Assembly: GCA_051652645.1 (NCBI GenBank)
Contig: JBOFUP010000082.1
Span: 1 to 51,726 of the forward strand
Reading direction: 5' to 3'
DNA: 51,726 nucleotides
Source of the DNA: UBA7332 sp051652645
Lineage (GTDB): Bacteria; Bacteroidota; Bacteroidia; Bacteroidales; UBA7332
Shown here: positions 1 to 7,102 of the stretch, piece after piece
Layout of the letters: each line of letters starts with the position of its first letter
Numbering within the stretch: the stretch's first letter is position 1
Program-made: the position numbers and the translations under genes
The notes under the pieces: generated by a model
Told to the model about the DNA's origin: nothing
Databases searched by the model: none
Seen by the model: only the letters and a program-made list of their open reading frames with translations

Positions 1-1134
1 ACCCGCCCTACCACCAGTGAGCAATACCATACCTTCATTCGCATTATTATATGAGTAGTGGCATTTTTTAGTAGTAGCAGTACCATCTTGTGGTAGCTTG
101 CTAACTATGTATGGTAGGTGATACTCTGCTACCCATCCATTAGCTGTTGGTATAACGCAGGCTTTTACCCAATCTTTAATAATCTCTTTTATCTGCGCTA
201 ATGTCGCAGTTGGCACACCTAGCTTAGTAATGTCTTGACAGATATACGTCCATCTTGCCCCTGCATCATTAACACAATATACGCCAGATCGGAATTCCCA
301 GATGTGTGCGTAGTAGTTTTCGATAAATCTCCAGCGGAATGGCTCATTGATATTGACACCACTAGATGTGTCGTTTGTGGCTTTTGCACACTTACCACTT
401 GGTGTAGTAAGTGTGTCTGTATAGCCTGTCTTGTATGCCGTTACTCCATAGCTATCGCCCGATATCGTATCTGATTGTACGCCTTTTGCAAAGAAGTCTT
501 GCACATTGAATCTGCCTATGTCATGATACATTAGCCATGTGATAGTATTGTAGCTATCGAAGTCTTGTACGTACATATCGTCTCTGCTGCTGCATGTTGC
601 TTTAATGTCGGCCGCAAAGTTGATTAGTGATCTGGAGCGTGTTATTGCTTTGCCAGATACAGAATAGCCCTTATTGGATTCTGTATAGCCCTTGTAGCGT
701 GCTATTAGTTGCCCTTTTTCGAAGTGCCTCCAGCCTTGCTCTTTCTTGAGTGAAAAGAGTACTTGATACTCGTTCGTCTGCTCGTCGATTGTTGTTGTCC
801 ACCAGAATTCTCTTGTAATCTCGACCCATTGCATATAGTCCAAATTACCAACGTTAGCTGGTGATCCGTCTACTCTTAGTGTCACGTCGTCTTGCAGATA
901 TGCAAAGTCGCTCCAATCGTGGCGAGCCTCGCAGGGTCGCATTGATGATTGTATTGGCTTTGATTCATTGAGTGTTTGGTTACCAACAAAGGTTAGCCTG
1001 TCGTCTCCTTGGTTTGCGATCCAAGAGATGCCGTGTATTGTGTCGTTGATATCTTCTGTGTCCTCACTTTTGTTGATTGATCTGGACATTTTATGTGGGG
1101 AGAGGGATATCTTACAGAGTGATAGTCCTCTCAT
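1..1134 (-). CDS. Partial phage tail-like protein with C-type-lectin/FGE-like C-terminus
   Basis: This frame is open from an ATG at 1134 to the window edge (378 codons, no stop), so the C-terminus is missing. I recognise no domain in the N-terminal half. The C-terminal visible part contains FRWRFIENYYAHIW, then a Trp/Tyr-rich stretch, and ends with YSYNNANEGMVLLTGGRAG. This order (F-R-x-R-x-I-E-N, H/N-I-W, then a GG turn) is what I know from C-type-lectin or formylglycine-enzyme-like domains of Bacteroidales phage tail proteins, where the variable region follows the GG. The start overlaps the stop of the upstream small gene (ATGA), so the two are translationally coupled. A host-recognition role is inferred; it could also be an invariant tail protein. 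Confidence 0.6.
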   Translation of the reverse strand, partial: MRGLSLCKISLSPHKMSRSINKSEDTEDINDTIHGISWIANQGDDRLTFVGNQTLNESKPIQSSMRPCEARHDWSDFAYLQDDVTLRVDGSPANVGNLDYMQWVEITREFWWTTTIDEQTNEYQVLFSLKKEQGWRHFEKGQLIARYKGYTESNKGYSVSGKAITRSRSLINFAADIKATCSSRDDMYVQDFDSYNTITWLMYHDIGRFNVQDFFAKGVQSDTISGDSYGVTAYKTGYTDTLTTPSGKCAKATNDTSSGVNINEPFRWRFIENYYAHIWEFRSGVYCVNDAGARWTYICQDITKLGVPTATLAQIKEIIKDWVKACVIPTANGWVAEYHLPYIVSKLPQDGTATTKKCHYSYNNANEGMVLLTGGRAG

Positions 1135-1415
1135 GATAGTAGTCCTGCTTTTATAATGGGCACTGTTGATATGATCTTTATGAATTGTCCTGGCACGATA
1201 TCGGATAGTCCGAACTCTGTGTTGCCTGAGGCGGCTTCTATATTAAGGTCTGTGACTGGTGCGTATGCAACTCCGTTATAACTGCGTTGCATCGTTATTG
1301 TGCCTGCCGATTGTGTTGTCAGGGCGATAGTGCATCTCTCTCTATTGATCTGAAAGGGGGTAGAGTGGTATTGTTCTCCTACTTTGTTGAATATAATCTC
1401 TCTTATTGATGCCAT
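1131..1415 (-). CDS. Small phage structural-type protein (94 aa)
   Basis: A 94-residue protein starting MASIREIIFNKV and rich in beta-forming residues, with no signal peptide or membrane segment. I do not recognise a named family. Its last four bases overlap the start of the tail-like gene, and a good promoter lies about 30 bp upstream, so the pair forms a two-gene transcript. Small proteins just upstream of tail or receptor-binding genes in phages are often tail accessory or chaperone-like proteins; that role here is inferred from position only. Confidence 0.55.
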   Translation of the reverse strand: MASIREIIFNKVGEQYHSTPFQINRERCTIALTTQSAGTITMQRSYNGVAYAPVTDLNIEAASGNTEFGLSDIVPGQFIKIISTVPIIKAGLLS

Positions 1416-1443
1416 ATGTGCTTGTTTTTAACTTGTTTCTGCG

Positions 1444-1494
1444 CAAATATACCTGCTAAACGGTGTTACATCATCAATTTTGCAAAACGTTTTG
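1444..1494 (-). promoter_or_regulatory. Promoter with adjacent palindromic operator candidate
   Basis: On the minus strand TATATTTG (1444-1451) matches the Bacteroidota -7 consensus TAnnTTTG, about 30 bp before the start of the 94-aa gene. Upstream lies a perfect 12-bp palindrome, CAAAACGTTTTG (1483-1494), where the -33 region or an upstream operator would sit. A second TGCAAAAC copy lies near 1511. Repressor binding is inference. Confidence 0.5.
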
Positions 1495-1552
1495 TGTACT
1501 TTTTTTGTAGTGCAAAACTCATAACTCGCTAATCTACAGTATCAACTTGCGA

Positions 1553-1709
1553 ATTATACCCCCAAAACAGCACAAAAAGGGGGCATTATACCCCCAAAAA
1601 CTGACCAAAACAGCCCCCAAAGTGGTTATTTGAGGTATTAAACCCCTCAAAAAGTAGTGATGTAAGTGTTAAATATGTAACCCCAACTGTAACCCCAATG
1701 TAACCCCAA
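1553..1709. repeat. Short direct repeats at putative prophage junction
   Basis: Two copies of ATTATACCCCCAAAA lie at 1553-1567 and 1585-1599, with a GGGGG/CCCCC hairpin between them (1579-1595). Three near-tandem copies of TGTAACCCCAA follow at 1676-1686, 1688-1698 and 1699-1709. There is no open reading frame. Such clustered short repeats between phage genes and host genes could be arm-type integrase sites or a replication/regulatory region; the sequence does not decide. Confidence 0.5.
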
Positions 1710-1851
1710 CTACGACAATTCGTTTTGTTTTATTTGTAGATCATCTTGTGTTGCAATGGTGCTATATAGGCTATTATCCTGCCTCCTATACTCCTCTTGG
1801 TACTTACTCCTATCTCTGCCTTAAATGCCCTATACATCGACTATTGGGCAT

Positions 1852-1877
1852 AAAAAAAGGGCAGCATAAAGCCACCC
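1852..1877 (-). terminator. Possible terminator, minus strand
   Basis: On the minus strand GGGTGGC/GCTGCCC forms a 7-bp stem with two wobble pairs and a 5-nt loop, followed by seven T. No gene is visible directly upstream of it on this strand, so it may be a relic. Confidence 0.4.
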
Positions 1878-2080
1878 TCAACATGTAATCCAACCTAAAT
1901 CACCACCACTACAAATATCCTGCCCAATCCAACCACTCAAATCACCATCAAATCACCATAAATACACATTTCGTTTTACAACACCAATATCGCTCAACTC
2001 CTCCAATCTCCCTGCTCTTCAATACTTTAACCCTCAATCCTCATTCATTCTTTATACACATTATGTTTTACTGCCCTTAA

Positions 2081-2404
2081 ATGCAGAGAGCCTATGGAGA
2101 GTTTAAAGGTAAGTGGGAGTTTCCAGGGGGAAAGATAGAGATAGGTGAGAGCCACACCGAAGCACTTCATAGAGAGATCAAAGAAGAACTAGATATTGAG
2201 ATCTGCATAGATAATTTAATTTGTAAAAGTGAATGGAAATACCCATCTTATTCTGTAACCATATATAGTTTTATGTGCCGTATGACAAATGGAAGTATTG
2301 AGTTGAAGGATCATAGCTCTTATAGATGGCTGAGCAAAGAAAATCTTTATGATGTAAATTGGATAGATGCGGATATCGTGATAGTTGACAAAATAAGATT
2401 GTAG
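2081..2404 (+). pseudogene. MutT/Nudix hydrolase lacking its N-terminus
   Basis: The 107-residue product has a complete Nudix box: GGKIEIGESHTEALHREIKEEL at residues 17-38 fits Gx5Ex7REUxEEx (G...E...REIKEEL). Relatives of the MutT 8-oxo-dGTP pyrophosphatase type are about 130 residues and begin with two beta strands (V-V-A-A-U...) before the QR..GEFKG..EFPGGK stretch. Here that stretch starts at residue 2, and an in-frame TAA directly precedes the ATG. The first strands are therefore missing, which probably breaks the fold. The lost part would lie exactly at the phage-side junction, suggesting the gene was cut by the insertion or by imprecise loss. A short functional form is possible but less likely. 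Confidence 0.6.
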
Positions 2405-2467
2405 TTCAGAGGAACTCAATCTGTGCCTAGTTTGTTTAGTTACTATTAAACAAATTAGATTATTGGC

Positions 2468-3724
2468 ATGATACGCAAACGAATTGTTATTGTAGGTGGA
2501 GGATTTGCTGGTCTACGATTAGCCTCTGATCTTGATGATAAGATCTTTGATGTGACACTTGTCGACAAGAATAACTATCATCAATTTCAGCCTCTTCTTT
2601 ATCAAGTAACCTCCTCAGGACTAGAAGCTAGCTCTATCTGTTTTCCATTCAGAAAGGTTTTCAGTAAAAAGAAGAATGTCAGCTTCTTACTTGCCGAAGT
2701 GCTGAGTTTTGATTCTCAAAAAAAGAATTTAAACACATCAATAGGCGAGATAAACTACGACTACTTGGTTATTGCCACTGGAACGAAAACAATGTTTTTT
2801 GGTAATGAGTCGCTCGAAAAGAATGCCTTATCTATGAAAACCGCAGAGGAGGCCATGCTTGTGAGGAATAAAATACTTATGCAGCTTGAGCGTGCTGCCT
2901 TAAGCGAGAGCTTAATAGAGAAGGAGAAATTGTTGAATATTGTTATTGTTGGTGGAGGAGCTACGGGTGTTGAGGTCGCTGGTGTGTTATCCGAAATGAA
3001 AAGATATGTAATCCCTAAGTATTACAGCGAGTTGAGTCCATACAATTTACATATATACCTCATTGAGGCATCAAGTAAGCTACTTGGTGCAATGTCCGAG
3101 GAGGCTTCAAATGCCTCTTTGACTTTCCTTAGATCTATGGGGGTGGATGTAATGCTTGATAGCAAAGTTATAGAGTATGAGCATGATGTCGTTAAACTCA
3201 GCACTGGTGATTCTATTGTATCTTCTCTAGTTATCTGGGTAAGTGGTGTTACGGGGAATCTATTTAATGGTATTTCTTCAGAATCTATTGGACGTGGCAA
3301 CAGGATTATTACTAACTCATCACTCGCAATAAATGGAGTAAATAGTGTCTTTGCTATTGGAGATGTTGCTCTTGTCTCTGGTGCAAAGGATTACCCCAAT
3401 GGTCATCCTCAAGTGGCTCAAGTGGCTATTCAACAAGGTAAACTCTTAGCCAAGAATCTTGCTAGAGCTGAGAATGGGAAACAGATGCTACCATTCTCTT
3501 ATTTAGACATGGGTAGCTTAGCCACAGTAGGAAGGAATAAGGCTGTTGCAGATCTTCCTGGAATAAAAATCAGAGGGTTCTTCGCTTGGGTTATTTGGCT
3601 AGTTGTACATCTTAGATCAATTTTGGGTGTTAAGAACAAGATATCTGTATTGATGGATTGGATGTGGAACTATTTTAGTTATGGACGTTCTATAAGGATG
3701 ATGATATTTAAAGGAAAGAGATAA
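2468..3724 (+). CDS. ndh: Type II NADH dehydrogenase (NDH-2)
   Basis: This 418-residue flavoprotein transfers electrons from NADH to quinone at the inner face of the cytoplasmic membrane without pumping protons. The FAD-binding Rossmann motif VIVGGGFAGLRLA lies at residues 7-19 and the NAD-binding motif IVIVGGGATGVEVAG at about 158-172. Further marks are the ATG-type motif YLVIATGTKT near 98 and the FAIGDVA FAD motif near 295. The C-terminal 60 residues (FFAWVIWLVVHLRSI, then an amphipathic region) match the membrane-anchoring end of the family. Length is normal. It has its own terminator at 3775 and no partner genes. Confidence 0.93.
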   Translation: MIRKRIVIVGGGFAGLRLASDLDDKIFDVTLVDKNNYHQFQPLLYQVTSSGLEASSICFPFRKVFSKKKNVSFLLAEVLSFDSQKKNLNTSIGEINYDYLVIATGTKTMFFGNESLEKNALSMKTAEEAMLVRNKILMQLERAALSESLIEKEKLLNIVIVGGGATGVEVAGVLSEMKRYVIPKYYSELSPYNLHIYLIEASSKLLGAMSEEASNASLTFLRSMGVDVMLDSKVIEYEHDVVKLSTGDSIVSSLVIWVSGVTGNLFNGISSESIGRGNRIITNSSLAINGVNSVFAIGDVALVSGAKDYPNGHPQVAQVAIQQGKLLAKNLARAENGKQMLPFSYLDMGSLATVGRNKAVADLPGIKIRGFFAWVIWLVVHLRSILGVKNKISVLMDWMWNYFSYGRSIRMMIFKGKR

Positions 3725-3774
3725 TAAAAGAATAATACAAGTAAACATATATACCTTCAAAAGGCAGGTACAAT

Positions 3775-3804
3775 AAAGGGTGTTTCAATAAGAGACACCC
3801 TTTT
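3775..3804 (+). terminator. Rho-independent terminator after ndh
   Basis: AAAGGGTGTTTC and GAGACACCCTTT form a 12-bp stem with one mismatch-like pair and a 5-6-nt loop, followed by TTTTC. Confidence 0.8.
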
Positions 3805-3885
3805 CGTATCTCTTTTATACAATCTAGCACATCTTATCCTTACAATGCTAGAAACTATAAATAACGAAGGGAATAACTCAAGAAG

Positions 3886-4047
3886 TACGTACGTATTTGC
3901 GTAAAAGTACGTACGTACTTATAGTAAACTACGTACGTACTTTGAACAAAATACGTACGTAATTCTTAAGACTGACAAAGGGGATCCATTACTTGCTGTC
4001 TTCCAGCCTATTACTAAATCACTTCTTAGCGATAGTTTGATAGTTTA
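3886..4047. repeat. Dispersed intergenic element, copy A: four TACGTACGTA sites at 22-bp spacing plus conserved block
   Basis: Perfect 10-bp palindromes TACGTACGTA start at 3886, 3908, 3930 and 3952, exactly 22 bp apart. Each is followed by a pyrimidine- or A-started TT and an A-rich linker. At 28 nt after the last site comes TTACTTGCTGT (3989), then AGTTTGATAGTTTA (4034-4047). The same order and nearly the same distances recur at 41093-41255. The element lies between the terminators of two convergent genes (ndh and the MFS transporter), so it is not an ordinary promoter. The rest of the 3725-4183 gap holds only the two terminators. Function unknown. Confidence 0.85.
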
Positions 4048-4125
4048 AACGTTATGATTTTTATCTGAACAAATAGTGTTATCACTAAGATTTACGATCT
4101 CTTTATCTTGATAATACAAAAAAAA

Positions 4126-4164
4126 ATGAGAGTGCGTGTCGTTTTGACACACACTCTCATTTTT
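4126..4164 (-). terminator. Bidirectional terminator after MFS gene
   Basis: ATGAGAGTGCGTGTC and GACACACACTCTCAT form a 15-bp stem with one mismatch and a 5-nt loop. A runs flank it on the left and T runs on the right, so it can act in both directions. Confidence 0.8.
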
Positions 4165-4183
4165 CATAGTCTGTGGATAAGAA

Positions 4184-5548
4184 TTAATTTCTCTCCTCTA
4201 TTTTCTCTTTAGTAAAATGCCCAAACACTAGGAGTGAAATCGCAGCAACAAGTCCTATGGCCGCAAAAACATACCATATATAGTGCGCATTAGCCGAGGC
4301 AGCTTCCCAAGCTTCTCTTGTCTCGAATAGCTCTGGATCTGGGCAATACTTACTTAAGAGTACACCTGCTATACCAAATCCGAAGATATACGAGAAGAAT
4401 GAATGTAAGTGAGAAAAACCTAAATACATAGCTTCCTCACCTTTGGGTGCTTGATGAGAGAAGTATTCTAAGAAACGAGGTGAAATGAAAGTCTCTGCTA
4501 TTGCTTGAAATACTATCCCCAAAACCATCATAAATGCGATTGGATGCATACCCAAGATTAGGTTCTCTGCTGGAAATAGATTACCCATTGCCATCAATAA
4601 AGCAGAAATGGGAATAATAAACATACCAATGGATACTGAGGTCAATGCACTCTTTTTTGCCATCAATCTAGTAACCATATTTACGAACAGCACAACGATC
4701 AATGGATTAACGTTTGCATACCATGCCGGAGAGGCGTCTTCACCAGCCATTCTTAGAACGTACTTAGGCATTGTTGCGTATAGCTGACCTTGTACTAGCC
4801 AGAATCCACTCACTATAAGTGTTAGTACAATGAGCTTCCCATTAGAACACACTTTTAGAAGAGATCTACCAATCTCACGGAATGACTTGCCTTCACCTTG
4901 GTGCTCAGTGGATTTATAAAGGAAATATATAGCAATGAAAGCAAGTAGAGTCATTGCTGCAGAGAAGTAATTTAGATAAACTAAACCTTCGCTACCCATA
5001 GACTTACGCAAAGGATCAACAACTGTTTTACCTGTAAATGCACCAATATTTACCATCATATAGAACAATGAGAAGCCCTTTGCTCTGGTCTCAGATGTAG
5101 TCTCTTTAGCTACAGTACCTGAGATGACTGACTTAATAAAAGAGCCTCCAATCATAATTACAATAAGAACAGGAACCACAGCCCACTTAAGCGTACTCTC
5201 TTTAAGTCCTGTAAACTGAGTCTCCATATCATATGATACCAAACCCGAGCTCTCTAGCATTGTGGGCAATATACCTAAACCTGCATAACCTATAGTTAAC
5301 AACCCAAATGCTAGCATCATTGATTTTCGGAATCCAATCTTATCGGCCAATGCTCCACTGAACATAGGTAATAGATATAGAAAACCAGAGAAGAGCCCTG
5401 ATATAATACCAGCCTCTATATCTGAGAATCCTAAAACAGATGATAAATACAAGGTAATAACAATAAATACTGCATAATAGGCCATACGCTCGAGTAGCTC
5501 AACACCGTTGGCTACCCAAAATGCCTTTGAGAACGTGGTCTTTGACAT
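4184..5548 (-). CDS. MFS transporter, POT/PTR-like
   Basis: A 454-residue integral membrane protein with about 12 hydrophobic segments. The N-terminus VANGVELLERMAYYAVFI resembles the ExxERxxYY motif of proton-coupled oligopeptide transporters (POT family). The loop between helices 2 and 3 reads GALADKIGFRKSMML, a variant of the MFS signature GxLaDrxGRk. The protein sits in the inner membrane and probably imports small peptides or a related solute with protons; substrate choice cannot be read from sequence. It is a single-gene unit: divergent from the OmpA gene (215-bp gap) and convergent with ndh, with a strong terminator at 4126. Bacteroidota carry several paralogues of this type annotated only as MFS. 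Confidence 0.8.
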   Translation of the reverse strand: MSKTTFSKAFWVANGVELLERMAYYAVFIVITLYLSSVLGFSDIEAGIISGLFSGFLYLLPMFSGALADKIGFRKSMMLAFGLLTIGYAGLGILPTMLESSGLVSYDMETQFTGLKESTLKWAVVPVLIVIMIGGSFIKSVISGTVAKETTSETRAKGFSLFYMMVNIGAFTGKTVVDPLRKSMGSEGLVYLNYFSAAMTLLAFIAIYFLYKSTEHQGEGKSFREIGRSLLKVCSNGKLIVLTLIVSGFWLVQGQLYATMPKYVLRMAGEDASPAWYANVNPLIVVLFVNMVTRLMAKKSALTSVSIGMFIIPISALLMAMGNLFPAENLILGMHPIAFMMVLGIVFQAIAETFISPRFLEYFSHQAPKGEEAMYLGFSHLHSFFSYIFGFGIAGVLLSKYCPDPELFETREAWEAASANAHYIWYVFAAIGLVAAISLLVFGHFTKEKIEERN

Positions 5549-5763
5549 AGTGTAATATTTGAATTAGTGTTTGATGATCATACCTTAATCCACGAAGATA
5601 AAGAAAATAATCTAAATAGGTGGCAACAAGTAGTTAGTTTGAACGCAATAATTAAAAAAAATCGAAATTAAAACAAACAATAATAGAATAATGATTGTTT
5701 ATATATCGAAAACCAGAAGTTAGATACTTAGATTATAATAACAGATAAATAAACCTTTGAACT

Positions 5764-6912
5764 ATGAAACTTTACAAAAAAAGCGCGCTACTACTTTCGT
5801 TTGCAGCAGTAGCATTTACTTCAGTTTCAGCTCAAGAGAGCTCTGAAGAATATATGAGAGAGGATAAACCTCGCTCTGTAGTGAACAAATTTTGGGATAA
5901 TTGGTACATTGGTGCTAATGGTGGGTTCCAAGTTTACCGTGGTGAGAATGATATGGAGGCTAAGTTTAAGGATAGAATGACTCCAGCTCTTCAATTCGAA
6001 GCGGGTAAATGGATTACACCTTCTTTTGGACTTAGAGGCGTTGTTGGTGGGTTTAAGCTAAAAGGCACTGAATTTGAGAATCCATCAAAGCTTTTTGAAT
6101 GGGACTACTACCAAGTAAGAATGGACGTTATGTTTAATGTAATAAATGCGTTCAACTACAATCCTAAACGTGTATACGAACCAATTCTTTTCGCTGGATT
6201 CGGTTGGGCTGATGGAAAGGACGTTAGAGCTACTCTAACTGAGAGATTTGGTTTAATAAATAACTTCCGTGTATCTAAACTAGTTGATATTAACATCGAA
6301 GGTAGTGTATCGCTATTCCCAGAGGTGTGGGACGGTAAGATAGGTAATAGAGACCTAGATGGTCTATTCTCTGTGACTGCTGGTATTGCTTTCAAATTCC
6401 CTAAACGTGATTTTGCTCAGTATGACCCACAATGTCCAGTTGAAGTTAATAGATTGAACAGTAGAGTAAATGATCTATATGCTTCACTTAATGACGCAAA
6501 TAGCAAAAATGCTCAATTGGAGAAAGATCTAATAGATGCTAGAAACAAAAAACCTGAGGTAATTGAAGTTATTAAAGAAGCTCCTATGGCAACTGCATCA
6601 CCTGCTGCAGTACTATTCAACTTCAACAGTTCAAAAGTGCTTAAAGATCAGATGCTAATCATCTCGAATATGGCTGAAGTGATTAAAGCGAATCCTAACA
6701 AACAGTATAAAGTTGTTGGTTATGCTGACAAAGCAACAGGTTCAGAAGAGTATAACATGAAGCTTAGCGAAAGAAGAGCTGAAAGTGTAGCTCAAGTATT
6801 GATTGACAAGTTTGGCGTTAACCCATCACAAATTAGCACTATGGCTAAAGGTTCAAGCGAACAAGTTTATCAAGAGAACAACTGGAATAGAGTAGCTATC
6901 ATTAGTGAATGA
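5764..6912 (+). CDS. OmpA-family outer membrane protein (PgmA/Omp40-41-like)
   Basis: The 382-residue precursor starts with a signal peptide ending near SVSAQ (residue 24). An eight-strand-type barrel follows (about 45-212) with GKWITPSFGLRG at 81-92 and YNPKRVYEPILFAGFG at 132-147. A short coiled-coil linker (NRLNSRVNDLYASLNDANS, 229-247) leads to a C-terminal OmpA domain (about 283-380). That domain shows the peptidoglycan-contact pattern (LFNFNSSKVL, GYADKATGS, NMKLSERRAESV, NWNRVAII). It should anchor the outer membrane to peptidoglycan, like the major Omp40/41 proteins of Porphyromonas. The barrel shares its motifs with the five units of the 986-residue protein at 14408-17368. Codon use and a perfect long terminator suggest high expression. 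Confidence 0.9.
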   Translation: MKLYKKSALLLSFAAVAFTSVSAQESSEEYMREDKPRSVVNKFWDNWYIGANGGFQVYRGENDMEAKFKDRMTPALQFEAGKWITPSFGLRGVVGGFKLKGTEFENPSKLFEWDYYQVRMDVMFNVINAFNYNPKRVYEPILFAGFGWADGKDVRATLTERFGLINNFRVSKLVDINIEGSVSLFPEVWDGKIGNRDLDGLFSVTAGIAFKFPKRDFAQYDPQCPVEVNRLNSRVNDLYASLNDANSKNAQLEKDLIDARNKKPEVIEVIKEAPMATASPAAVLFNFNSSKVLKDQMLIISNMAEVIKANPNKQYKVVGYADKATGSEEYNMKLSERRAESVAQVLIDKFGVNPSQISTMAKGSSEQVYQENNWNRVAIISE

Positions 6913-6922
6913 TCATCTCTAG

Positions 6923-6984
6923 TACTATAAATTAATAGGGAGGTTGTGCCAAGCTTGGCACAACCTCCCTATTAATTTATAGTA
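6923..6984. terminator. Perfect 62-bp palindrome, bidirectional terminator
   Basis: The two 31-base arms are exact reverse complements (arm begins TACTATAAATTAATAGGG, centre AAGCTT). It starts 11 bases after the OmpA stop. The stem core AGGGAGGTTGTGCC is followed by an AT-rich outer part instead of a pure T run. It is unusually long for a terminator. Confidence 0.75.
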
Positions 6985-7065
6985 TAACAAGACAAATATG
7001 TCTGATTTTGAGAAAAGAAAATGAATCTTTCACTTTCTACTATTTATCTAGAGAATAAAACTACC

Positions 7066-7073
7066 TACCTTTG
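7066..7073 (+). promoter_or_regulatory. -7 element of MATE gene promoter
   Basis: TACCTTTG matches TAnnTTTG and lies 30 bp before the ATG. No clear TTG box is seen at the expected distance upstream. Confidence 0.5.
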
Positions 7074-7102
7074 CAGCCACAAAAAAGAGAAGGTGTTTAC
7101 AT

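Larger units (their letters stand above)
1416..2080. other. Gene-free junction between phage module and chromosome
   Basis: No credible gene in 665 bases. It holds the phage promoter, the repeat cluster and a possible terminator. From about 1880 to 2060 the plus strand is strikingly poor in G and rich in A and C, and all frames on both strands are broken by stops. Likely the edge of the mobile element. Confidence 0.55.

Noticed and set aside
235..1156. Plus-strand frames at 235-474 and 968-1156
   Set aside because: They are antisense to the phage tail-like gene, whose minus-strand frame is open for 378 codons and has recognisable motifs.
3886..3961. CRISPR-like array
   Set aside because: The repeated core is only about 10-13 bp with 9-12 bp linkers, four units, and no cas genes nearby; CRISPR repeats and spacers are each about 25-40 bp.
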